DNA of 64,000 nt from Acrocarpospora macrocephala (GTDB lineage: Bacteria; Actinomycetota; Actinomycetes; Streptosporangiales; Streptosporangiaceae), in NCBI RefSeq assembly GCF_009687865.1, contig NZ_BLAE01000007.1:62001-126000 (forward strand), in the 5' to 3' direction. Every line of letters starts with the position of its first letter. Position 1 is the stretch's first letter. The translations under genes were made by a program, and so were the position numbers. The notes beneath the pieces are model-generated. The model saw only the letters and a program-made list of their open reading frames with translations. It was not told the origin of the DNA and made no database searches. This document shows positions 9,460 to 16,549 of this stretch, one piece after another.

Positions 9460-10379
9460 CGGCCACCCCCGGCGCTACCCACCGGCACTCGTCTACCGGG
9501 ATCGCATCCATTGCGACCGACTCCCGACCCCGGCACAGTCCCGGCCCCCGAACCGAGAGGGCGTGCGCCCCGCTCGGCCGTGGCCGCCTCCCACACCTTC
9601 CACGCGGGCCACCGCTCCGGCCGCGCCGCGAAACTCGCCCGCCGCGCCACCGTGTACACCCACCCCGCCTCACGCAACACCCTCACCGCACGCCGGGCCG
9701 TGACCAGCGAAACGCCATACCGCATGATCAGCGCCTGCTGACTCGGGATCCGCCGATCCGGCGCAATCCGGCCCACCCGGATCTGATCAGCGAGATCCCG
9801 CGCGATCACCACATACACCGGCCGCAAACCCGAATCCGCCGAACCGACCCCCAGCCCGACGATCGTTCCCGCCCCGCCGAGAGTGTAGGCCAGCCCACGC
9901 TCCCGCAACTCCCGATGCACCGACCGCGCCGTCTCCCGCCCGACCCCATACACCCGGCGAAGCTCACTCTCACTGGGAACCACCGCCCCAGCAGCCAACT
10001 CCCCGTTCTTGATCATCCGGGCCAGGATGTCGGCGATCTGGCAGTACAACGGAACCGGCCCCACCCGATCCAGCACATCACCCCGCAGACCAGCACTCCT
10101 GTCCGGGCTCCTCTCCCGCCCGACCTCGCCCGCAACCACCACACGCCCGTTGCCGACGACGTGAATCAGTCCCCGCCCGGTCAACTCCCGCTGCACCAGC
10201 GCGGCGACACTCCTGCTGACCCCATAAGTGCGCATCAACTCCCACAGACGCGGAAACGGCGCACCAGCGGCCAGCTCACCACCACCGAGCTTGGCGACCA
10301 GGCTCTCGATCACCTCCCCGCAACGAGACCCGGCCACCGAATCCGTCACGGAATCGGCCACGCAGTGATCGCCGGTCAT
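9456..10379 (-). CDS. Triple-winged-helix GntR-family regulator
   Basis: 307 residues from the ATG at 10379. Three consecutive GntR-type winged helices are visible at about residues 20-85, 108-170 and 185-255: LRGDVLDRVG..LYCQIADILARMI..VVPSESELRRVYGV for the second, and VVIARDLADQIRVGRI..IPSQQALIMRYGV for the third. The tail is low-complexity Gly/Arg-rich. No ligand-binding domain is present, so it looks like a DNA-binding array. It is translationally coupled to the downstream GntR gene and, by ATGA, to a tiny upstream frame left over from an ATPase gene. Probable transfer/maintenance regulator of the mobile element (inference). Confidence 0.8.
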   Translation of the reverse strand: MTGDHCVADSVTDSVAGSRCGEVIESLVAKLGGGELAAGAPFPRLWELMRTYGVSRSVAALVQRELTGRGLIHVVGNGRVVVAGEVGRERSPDRSAGLRGDVLDRVGPVPLYCQIADILARMIKNGELAAGAVVPSESELRRVYGVGRETARSVHRELRERGLAYTLGGAGTIVGLGVGSADSGLRPVYVVIARDLADQIRVGRIAPDRRIPSQQALIMRYGVSLVTARRAVRVLREAGWVYTVARRASFAARPERWPAWKVWEAATAERGARPLGSGAGTVPGSGVGRNGCDPGRRVPVGSAGGGR

Positions 10380-10405
10380 ACGGCCACCTCAAACCACACC
10401 GTCCG
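10363..10405. repeat. 43-bp direct repeat, copy 1
   Basis: Identical except for one base to 10755-10797. It covers the 3' end of an ATPase frame plus the start of the GntR gene. The 349 bp between the copies (10406-10754) hold no supportable gene beyond the mini-ORF start and a GC-rich dyad near 10651-10673. Confidence 0.8.
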
Positions 10406-10420
10406 CTCTGCGAACATCAT
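10376..10420 (-). CDS. 14-residue mini-ORF coupled to the GntR gene
   Basis: Reads MMFAERTVWFEVAV from 10420, preceded by aggag at a good distance, and its TGA overlaps the ATG of the GntR gene (ATGA). The last nine residues are nearly the C-terminus of the ATPase encoded at 10768-11172 (TVWFEVAV). It looks like the 3' end of a lost ATPase gene copy that acquired its own start and may keep the GntR gene translationally coupled. Confidence 0.35.
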   Translation of the reverse strand: MMFAERTVWFEVAV

Positions 10421-10754
10421 CAGCTCTCCTACTCGTGTTCTCTCGTCGTGAACGCGACACCACATCGGCGACCGAGGGGATCTCCGGCATCCCGCGCTGT
10501 CTGATCTCAGCGGGCATCCCGCCGCATCTCACGCGTGGCGGAACGGGGAGCGCGGCCCAAATCCGCGCATCACCCGCCCCGCCACACCAACCCCCGGCCA
10601 CCCACATCCCGCGCCCGAACCTGGAAAGTCAGCACGGAACCGCTCGACCCCGGGAGGAGCCACCTCCGGGGGAGCTAGGGCCAGCCAGGGGCAGCCTCAT
10701 CCCCCCGCCATGGCCGCAGAGATCATCCGCAGCCCTTCACCAGACCCCGGCAAA

Positions 10755-10797
10755 CAGTGATCGCCGGTCATACAGCCACCTCAAACCACACCGTCCG
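10755..10797. repeat. 43-bp direct repeat, copy 2
   Basis: Second copy of the repeat at 10363-10405, here at the genuine 3' end of the ATPase gene. It shows that the ATPase and GntR genes were once directly coupled and were separated by a duplication or an insertion followed by decay. Confidence 0.8.
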
Positions 10798-11172
10798 GCC
10801 CGAACCGTCCTCATCCCAGTCCCAGCCACGCGCGATCTGCTCCACCAACCGCAGCCCACGCCCCCCAGCGGACAGCAATCCCTGGTCGTCCCGGACCTGC
10901 GGTTTGCTCGCATCCGAGCCCTGGTCGCAGACCTCCACCCGCACGATTCGGTCAGGGCAGCCGATGACCACGACCCCCACCCGTCCGCCATGCCCGGATT
11001 CGCTGTGCGCGACGGCGTTACTGACCAGCTCCGAGACCAGCAGCAGCACATCCGACGCCTCACCGACACCCGCCCGCTCCAGCAGCCCCCGCACAAAAGC
11101 CCGCGCCCGCACCACCGAGGCAGCCTCACCGGGCAGGTCAACGACCCCCAGCACCCCCAAGCGGCTCACCAC
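10768..11172 (-). CDS. Anti-sigma-factor-type serine/threonine kinase (HATPase_c)
   Basis: 134 residues from GTG 11172, overlapping the upstream stop. It is the short single-domain GHKL ATPase type common in actinomycetes: the N-box LLLVSELVSNAVAHS, a CDQGSD G1-like motif and the G2 motif GRGLRLVEQIA are all present. Family knowledge: RsbW/SpoIIAB-like kinases bind sigma factors or anti-anti-sigma proteins, but many streptomycete-type members have no known partner and no sigma gene is nearby here. Its place in an operon with GntR regulators suggests a regulatory role in the mobile element. Confidence 0.85.
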   Translation of the reverse strand: MVSRLGVLGVVDLPGEAASVVRARAFVRGLLERAGVGEASDVLLLVSELVSNAVAHSESGHGGRVGVVVIGCPDRIVRVEVCDQGSDASKPQVRDDQGLLSAGGRGLRLVEQIARGWDWDEDGSGRTVWFEVAV

Positions 11173-11516
11173 GACACCGCCCGCAGGATCAACCCCACCG
11201 GGTCCTCACCCTGCGCCCACACCGTGGAGGCACCCACGGTGTACTGCCAGCCCCTGAGCTCTTTGCGCATCCGCACCCGCACCACCCCGGACATGCCTCC
11301 CGGCATCTCCAGAACCGCAGGCACCCCCGGCTGACCCGACAGCCGCAGCGTGCACGACACTCCCCGTCCCTCCAACGCAAACGCCAGACGCGCCAGAAGA
11401 TCGAACCGCTCACGCCGCATCTGCTCCCGCAGCGACAGCCCACCGCTCGCCGGCCGCGGATCTTCCCGACGGCCTCTCCGTCTGCGACGGCCACGCCTCC
11501 CTCTAAACTCGTTCAC
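11166..11516 (-). CDS. Small basic protein of unknown function upstream of the ATPase
   Basis: About 116 residues. GTG 11516 is chosen because ggaggt lies about 8 bases upstream. The N-terminus is very Arg-rich (RGRRGRRRRRGRRE); the rest is a small alpha/beta domain (RFDLLARLAFALEG..CTLRLSGQPGVPAVLEMPGG). Its stop overlaps the start of the ATPase gene, so the two are co-translated. I do not recognise a named family. The basic head could bind nucleic acid. Confidence 0.6.
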   Translation of the reverse strand: MNEFRGRRGRRRRRGRREDPRPASGGLSLREQMRRERFDLLARLAFALEGRGVSCTLRLSGQPGVPAVLEMPGGMSGVVRVRMRKELRGWQYTVGASTVWAQGEDPVGLILRAVSW

Positions 11517-11763
11517 GGTTCGCACCTCCAGTTGTGCGAGCAAGGGTCCGTCTGGTCGTTCGCAGCGCCAGCCGGACCCGCCCTATCCCGGGCCATCAGC
11601 CCTCTCAGCACGCAATCGTTGACGTCACTTTCGGTAGCCGACAAGGCGCGCAATGTGGGCGCTGCGACCACGCCAGGACCACAAGCCGACCTCATCGCGC
11701 AACGTTTGACCGGTGGCGACCAGCCATCTCACTGACCCATCGCCCCGACCACTACCGAAACGT

Positions 11764-11780
11764 GTGGTCACGATGACCAC
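11764..11780. promoter_or_regulatory. Perfect palindrome, candidate operator in divergent promoter region
   Basis: GTGGTCA-CGA-TGACCAC, followed at 11785 by tgaccacgatcacga, which recurs at 11902-11916 over the start of the XRE gene. The 385-bp gap (11517-11901) lies between the leftward regulator operon and the rightward XRE gene, so repeated TGACCAC elements here are plausible binding sites for one of the element's regulators. No clear -10/-35 pair can be assigned with confidence. Confidence 0.45.
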
Positions 11781-11924
11781 ACCCTGACCACGATCACGAC
11801 GGAGCCGATAAGCCCTGCCGTGGTGCAATAGGGGAAGTCTCTGGGGGTACCCGGCAAAGCCATACGGCACGGGTCACGGATTCCACAACCGACCCGCACC
11901 GTGACCACGATCACGAGGATGACG

Positions 11925-13250
11925 ATGACCAGAACATCGCTGCCTGCCCGGCCGAACGCCTTCCCCTCCCGGCTACTCGGCTATGCGCTCCGCTGGTGGC
12001 GCGATGTCCGGGGCATGTCCCTGCGGGAGGTTGCCGAGGCCATCCGTATGGACCATTCGCACCTTGCCAAGCTGGAACGCGGGGAACGGCCGACACCGCC
12101 ATACCTGGTCCCCGACCTGGACCGCCTCTACACCGCCGATGGTCAGTTGATGGCGCTCCACACCGCCATCACGCATCTGGACCAGATACGCGCCAACACT
12201 CTTGGCATAGCTTCCCCCGCTCACGGCAAGGATGAGGACATGGAACGTCGACGGCTTTTACAGCTTGCCGCCGCGACAGCCGGACTCGGAGCGCTCGGTG
12301 CCGCAGGCGAACCGGTACGCCAGCTACTTGACCTGTCCCTCAATCACGAATCCCGGAGCATCGAGGAATGGGAACTTGCCGTCGCCGCCCATCTGTACGG
12401 ACTGCGCACACGACCGGCGGCCCAGGTCCGAGATGACCTCGTCGTGGATCTGATGACCGCACAACGGCAGCTGGACAGGACGCCCATCCAGGACAAAGCC
12501 GAGATCCAACGGGTCATCGCTGCACTCTCCACTCTGCACGCGAACGCGCTGACTCGACTGGGTGACCACGGAGCGGCCTTGCGCTGGTGGCGCACGGCAC
12601 GCGTTGCAGCCCACGAGTCCGGGGATCTGCAACTGGAGTTGGGCATCTACGCGACGGAAACAGGCCACGCCAATTACGGTCAGCGCGACCCGCTAAGCAC
12701 CCTGCAGCTGATCCAAGGCGCGCAGCAGATCGCGGGAACCACACCCTCACTTGGCTTGGCACTGGTCACCTGCTCTGAAGCGAAAACACTTGCTCTGCTC
12801 GGAAGGCACGATGAGGCTCGCCGGGCGTTGAATCACACCAGCGATTTACTGGAGGTCCAACCACCCCCACCAAGCATCATGCCGAACTACTGGCAGGCTG
12901 GTCAGCTTCCGTTCGCGGAGAACCTGGTTCACACATACGCCGGGAAGGAGGCCAAAGCGAGTGAGGCAAAGGATCGCTCGCTTGTCGTGTTGGGCGTTAC
13001 CGGGGATCAGCAATATTCTTCAATTCTTCAACTCCACGACGCCCTATGCGCAGTGCTGAACGGTGGAATCGATCAAGGCGTACAAAGTGCCGCCTCAGTG
13101 ATCAATGATCTTCCGACTGTACAACGCAGTAACATGATCATGGAGACAGGGCGCAAGTTACTCCGCGCGGTACCTATTGATCGCCGGGACCGCCCGGCAG
13201 TCGGAGAGTTCCGCGAATTACTGGCCATCGCCCCCGCCACCAGCGCCTAA
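11925..13250 (+). CDS. XRE-family regulator with TPR-like C-terminal domain
   Basis: About 441 residues. ATG 11925 is preferred because gagg lies 7 bases upstream; GTG 11901 and ATG 11919 are possible. The HTH is at about residues 12-60 (ALRWWRDVRGMSLREVAEAI, then SHLAKLERGER). An MERRRLLQLAAATAGLGALG segment resembles the hydrophobic 'twin-Arg-like' stretch typical of this actinomycete family, followed by an all-helical TPR-like region. These large XRE proteins are frequent in actinomycete genomes and mobile elements; the signal sensed is unknown. It converges on the leftward XRE gene. Confidence 0.8.
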   Translation: MTRTSLPARPNAFPSRLLGYALRWWRDVRGMSLREVAEAIRMDHSHLAKLERGERPTPPYLVPDLDRLYTADGQLMALHTAITHLDQIRANTLGIASPAHGKDEDMERRRLLQLAAATAGLGALGAAGEPVRQLLDLSLNHESRSIEEWELAVAAHLYGLRTRPAAQVRDDLVVDLMTAQRQLDRTPIQDKAEIQRVIAALSTLHANALTRLGDHGAALRWWRTARVAAHESGDLQLELGIYATETGHANYGQRDPLSTLQLIQGAQQIAGTTPSLGLALVTCSEAKTLALLGRHDEARRALNHTSDLLEVQPPPPSIMPNYWQAGQLPFAENLVHTYAGKEAKASEAKDRSLVVLGVTGDQQYSSILQLHDALCAVLNGGIDQGVQSAASVINDLPTVQRSNMIMETGRKLLRAVPIDRRDRPAVGEFRELLAIAPATSA

Positions 13251-13293
13251 GAGCGACGGGCGATTCGCGATGAGCACTGGCACCGAAGGAATA

Positions 13294-14721
13294 TCATCCG
13301 CGCGAAGACCCGAACTGGGCCTTTGTCATCGCAATATCTTCCAAGAACGCCCGGACCAAAGGTTGATTTCGCCAGCGCATCAATCCCTGGCCAAGCGCTT
13401 CATATTTCGGCAGCCAGATTGTGTACGCCGTTTCCCTCAGCGCAGTAAGGCCTTGCAACGCTAGCCTTGCCGTCTCATTGACTGCACCCTGAACGAAGTA
13501 TGCCGTTGCGATGGTTTCAAGGATGATCACAGATCGTTGCCTTCGCGACTGCGGCAATCGCGCCAGCAAAGTAAGCGCTGACTCCTGCGCCTCATCGACT
13601 CTGCCCACGCCAGCAAGTGTCGAGATTCGGAAAGTATCGAACCGTTCTTGATCCAGGAACCGAGTCCAAACGCGATCCTCTTCTGGATCGGCCATGCTGT
13701 ACGCTTCCTCTGCTTTCGCCCAAGATCTCAGAGCTTGTGAGCGATCCCCCAGCGCCACGCTTTCCTCAGCATGTCGTGCGGCAATCCATGACAGGGTTCC
13801 GGGGGAAGCAGTGGGAGAAAGAATCTCCAGGGCACCGCTTAAGAGAGCTCGTGAGCGCCCGTGGGCACCTTTCATCCCGGAACTGTAACTTCGGTATCCG
13901 AGCACGCAGGCATGGATCTCAGGGTCGTTCGCCTCTTTCGCGGCCCTTTCTGCGGTTTGGTAGAAGCTGCGAGCAGTTGTGATGTCTCCTTTATCGGCAG
14001 CGATCCAGCCCGCAAGCGTGCTACTTTCTCCGGCGACCACGATAAGACGGTGCCGTAATTCGTCACGCGGATCAGCCGCTGTACCGCTCAGAAGGACACT
14101 GACCTCTCTGAGATGCGCAGCGATGCCCCCGAAGAGGATTGGGGCTGCGATCAGTTGCTCAAGTCGATGAAACCCGAATGACCTGGCCTCGATCTCTCGG
14201 ACTATCGACTCATCCATAGCATTCGGTCTGGCCAGGGCTGCTGCCAGCCTTTCGGCAATTTCGCTCTGTGCCATGACTGCGGAGGAGCCAATTTTCCCCG
14301 CCAGTTGAAGTAATTCACGACGTCTCACGCTCTCCCCGCCTCTTCCTACGGCCTCCGCCAGCAGCTGGAGTTCATATGTGTCGGTGGGTAGACCATTTCC
14401 TTGGACGGAAGGCGAGATCTTGCCCGGCTCACTAGCCGCTGCGAGTCCCAATGCCCGACGTAGGTTCGCGGGCATGTCCAAGCCGTTGGCTACAGATTCA
14501 AAAATAGACTTGGCCATCGGCACCCGCTTGCCGGTCTTGTACTCACTCAAGCGCCCCTGGGAGATACCCGTGAGACCAGCGATCTTGCCCTGAGTGACGC
14601 CGTACTTCATCAGGGTCCGGATGATCGCCCCGAGATCGCGCGTTCTGCACGCAGCTTCCATCTCTTGACCTGCAAATATGCGCTCCAGGTTCTCTCTGAG
14701 GTCTTGCTGGTCCAAGGCCAT
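13294..14721 (-). CDS. XRE-family regulator with helical repeat domain
   Basis: 475 residues from ATG 14721. The N-terminal HTH (YGVTQGKIAGLTGISQGRLS) at about residues 40-65 is followed by KTGKRVPMA. The remainder is TPR-like and contains a RRRELLQLAGKIGSS segment like that in the neighbouring XRE protein. G/C bias at third codon positions is lower than around it, consistent with transferred DNA. Regulator of unknown target. Together the two XRE genes bracket a convergent junction at about 13.27 kb. Confidence 0.8.
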   Translation of the reverse strand: MALDQQDLRENLERIFAGQEMEAACRTRDLGAIIRTLMKYGVTQGKIAGLTGISQGRLSEYKTGKRVPMAKSIFESVANGLDMPANLRRALGLAAASEPGKISPSVQGNGLPTDTYELQLLAEAVGRGGESVRRRELLQLAGKIGSSAVMAQSEIAERLAAALARPNAMDESIVREIEARSFGFHRLEQLIAAPILFGGIAAHLREVSVLLSGTAADPRDELRHRLIVVAGESSTLAGWIAADKGDITTARSFYQTAERAAKEANDPEIHACVLGYRSYSSGMKGAHGRSRALLSGALEILSPTASPGTLSWIAARHAEESVALGDRSQALRSWAKAEEAYSMADPEEDRVWTRFLDQERFDTFRISTLAGVGRVDEAQESALTLLARLPQSRRQRSVIILETIATAYFVQGAVNETARLALQGLTALRETAYTIWLPKYEALGQGLMRWRNQPLVRAFLEDIAMTKAQFGSSRG

Positions 14722-15014
14722 GGCAGGCGTATCGTCCCCTAGGCATCAGCACTGCGAGAGCAGGTATAGGACCTCCAGTCCATCACACCGTGAGATATCA
14801 CGAGCAGATACGAGTGCGATCAGTCAACTTACAACGAGGATCGCTTTAGTTCCGTCACTCTCGCACCGCCCATCACACCGAGCAGCCCAGGTCACGAGCC
14901 GAAGAGCTCGCATAGGTGTAGGCCGCTTAGGGCGGACTGTCACCAGAGACATGCCTCCACCCCTTTACTGAGGCGGGAATCGGCTGGGCACTATCACCAG
15001 TAACAGGCGAATCA

Positions 15015-15383
15015 TTATTCGCTGTGATGTGGATCGGCAGGTCTCCTGATGGGGCGGGCGTCGCGCGCTTCGACCTCATCTGCGATCCATCGCAAATAGG
15101 CGGAATTGCCCGCGATGATCGGGGTCGCGATCACCTCAGGTGTGTCGTAGTCATGATTGGTCTCGATGTATTCGATTAGATCGGGGACTCGCCCAGCGAC
15201 CGTCTTAATGAAGAGCTGCCATTCTGTGGACGCTTCCATGGCGCCTTGCCACCAGTAGCAGGAGCGTATGGGGCCTCCGATTTGAACGCATGCCGCTAGT
15301 CGCGCTTCTACGATTCCCTGCGCTAAGCGTGCTCCGGCCTCTTCGCTATCCACCGACGTCTGAACCTGCACGTACTCAACCAT
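15015..15383 (-). CDS. cutA: CutA1-family divalent-cation tolerance protein
   Basis: 122 residues from ATG 15383. The full CutA1 fold signature is visible: VQTSVDSEEAGARLAQGIVEARLAACVQI, CYWWQGAMEASTEWQLFIKT and the C-terminal YDTPEVIATPIIAGNSAYL. Family knowledge: CutA1 is a very stable trimer linked to copper/divalent-metal tolerance, molecular role unclear. It sits alone on the minus strand between an XRE gene and the transfer genes, odd cargo for an integrative element; either it is element cargo or the element has a different left end than assumed. Confidence 0.9.
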   Translation of the reverse strand: MVEYVQVQTSVDSEEAGARLAQGIVEARLAACVQIGGPIRSCYWWQGAMEASTEWQLFIKTVAGRVPDLIEYIETNHDYDTPEVIATPIIAGNSAYLRWIADEVEARDARPIRRPADPHHSE

Positions 15384-15550
15384 GGCTCCACCCCTTCACT
15401 CTGCTCGTGATCTCACCCTGCGATAAATGAATCTCGCGCTGGAATAAAACGATCGCACCGTCGGATCTCACTCGGCAATGGGTTACACCGATCTCCCAAA
15501 CCTACTGTCGCTGCCATAGGAATCAAGCGAACTCAGGGAGGAGAACGGTA

Positions 15551-15778
15551 ATGGACATCTTCACACTGATCGTGTTGGGGGCGGTGTTCCTGGCCGGTGC
15601 CGCGCTGGGAATTTTTCTCCTCCTGTTCGTCGGCATCCGCCTCGGTGATCGCCCGTCTCGTACCCCCCAAAGCAGCGCACTTGGGGCTGTGACTCGTCGC
15701 GCTGTGGGCCTGTACCAGCGCAATCCCATTCCCACAACTAACGATCCCGATTCGACCATGCGAGGAGGTGAAGTCTGA
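15551..15778 (+). CDS. Small single-pass membrane protein of the transfer module
   Basis: 75 residues with a strong Shine-Dalgarno site (gggaggag) upstream. Residues 4-30 are one hydrophobic helix (FTLIVLGAVFLAGAALGIFL), then a polar tail. It is the first gene of a rightward run (15551-18378) joined by overlaps or short gaps that ends with the FtsK-like transfer ATPase. Small Spd-like membrane proteins typically accompany Tra in actinomycete elements; assignment to Spd is by context only. Confidence 0.6.
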   Translation: MDIFTLIVLGAVFLAGAALGIFLLLFVGIRLGDRPSRTPQSSALGAVTRRAVGLYQRNPIPTTNDPDSTMRGGEV

Positions 15779-15915
15779 TGCGCGCTCTCTCCCTGCCGTC
15801 CTTCGGTCGCCGGTGCCTGTGCGGCGCGGCCCTGCAGTCCTCCAACGCCAAGTGCCACAAGTGCCGTGCCCGTGCCCGCTGGTACCGCCGCAAGGCCCAC
15901 CACGACGGCATCTAA
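15778..15915 (+). CDS. 45-residue zinc-ribbon-like basic protein
   Basis: ATG 15778 overlaps the upstream stop (TGATG). The product carries CLCGAAL then CHKCRARARWYRRK, i.e. C-x-C and C-x-x-C pairs that could coordinate one zinc, with a strongly basic C-terminus. Third positions are nearly all G/C, as expected of real coding sequence here. The position between two small membrane proteins in the transfer operon suggests a nucleic-acid-binding accessory, but no function is established. Confidence 0.6.
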   Translation: MRALSLPSFGRRCLCGAALQSSNAKCHKCRARARWYRRKAHHDGI

Positions 15916-15959
15916 CCCCACCCCATCCGCGCCCACACCAGCAAAGGAGGTGATGACCT

Positions 15960-16148
15960 GTGGAGATCTCCATTCCCATCGTGCTGATCTTGGGCGCTGT
16001 CGTGCTCCTCGCATGGCGCTACCTGCGCCTCAGCCTCTGGCAAGCCGTGGCGTGCACACTGTTCGGCTTCCTGCTGGCCGCAACCGCCGCCGCCCCCACC
16101 ATCCGGACCGCCGTCAACGCCGCGCTGCGATGGCTGACCAACCTGTGA
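15960..16148 (+). CDS. Small two-helix membrane protein (Spd-like)
   Basis: 62 residues from GTG 15960, with aaaggaggtg upstream. Two hydrophobic segments (ISIPIVLILGAVVLLAW and ACTLFGFLLAATAAA) separated by a short basic loop. Likely membrane protein in the transfer operon; related in style to Spd proteins that help plasmid spread between mycelial compartments (family knowledge, inferred here from context). Confidence 0.6.
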   Translation: MEISIPIVLILGAVVLLAWRYLRLSLWQAVACTLFGFLLAATAAAPTIRTAVNAALRWLTNL

Positions 16149-16204
16149 CCAGCCACGAGCACCCGCAGCGCTCGTGATCGTCTCGACCCAAAGGAGTGAT
16201 GCCC

Positions 16205-16549
16205 ATGACCGACCTTCCCCCGCCCGACATCGACCTTCAGGAGATCACCACCAGACACCACACCGCCCGACGCCTGCTCACCGCCCTATCCGCCTCGACC
16301 CTGACCCTCGCCGACCTGTGGAACAGCCTCCACGCGGCGTTGGACGACATCCCCGCCCTGTGCGCGGAGATCCTCCGCATGCGCGACGACATGACCGCCC
16401 TCTACCACAGTCGCGCCGACCTGCTCGCAGCCGCCCGCGCCACCCTGTCCGCCGACCACGCCGGCGAAACCGACCCGCTGTACTACCTGCGAGACGAACT
16501 CACCCAGCACACCCCACCCCCAAGCGACGATCAAGGGGACACGTGGTGA
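16205..16549 (+). CDS. Helical hypothetical protein upstream of the transfer ATPase
   Basis: About 114 residues from ATG 16205 (ggag 8 bases upstream). Mainly amphipathic helices (HTARRLLTALSASTLTLADL; DDIPALCAEILRMRDDMTAL). Its stop overlaps the start of the FtsK-like gene (GTGA), so the two are co-translated. No motif allows a functional call; a partner of the transfer ATPase is a reasonable guess. Confidence 0.6.
   Translation: MTDLPPPDIDLQEITTRHHTARRLLTALSASTLTLADLWNSLHAALDDIPALCAEILRMRDDMTALYHSRADLLAAARATLSADHAGETDPLYYLRDELTQHTPPPSDDQGDTW

Noticed and set aside
8900-10451. Forward frames over the GntR genes
   Set aside because: Pro/Arg/Ser-rich antisense shadows; the reverse strand has clear winged-helix domains.
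16174-16542. N-terminal extension of the FtsK-like protein
   Set aside because: Pro/Arg/His-rich shadow of the helical gene 16205-16549; tandem GTG at 16543/16546 overlaps its stop as expected.
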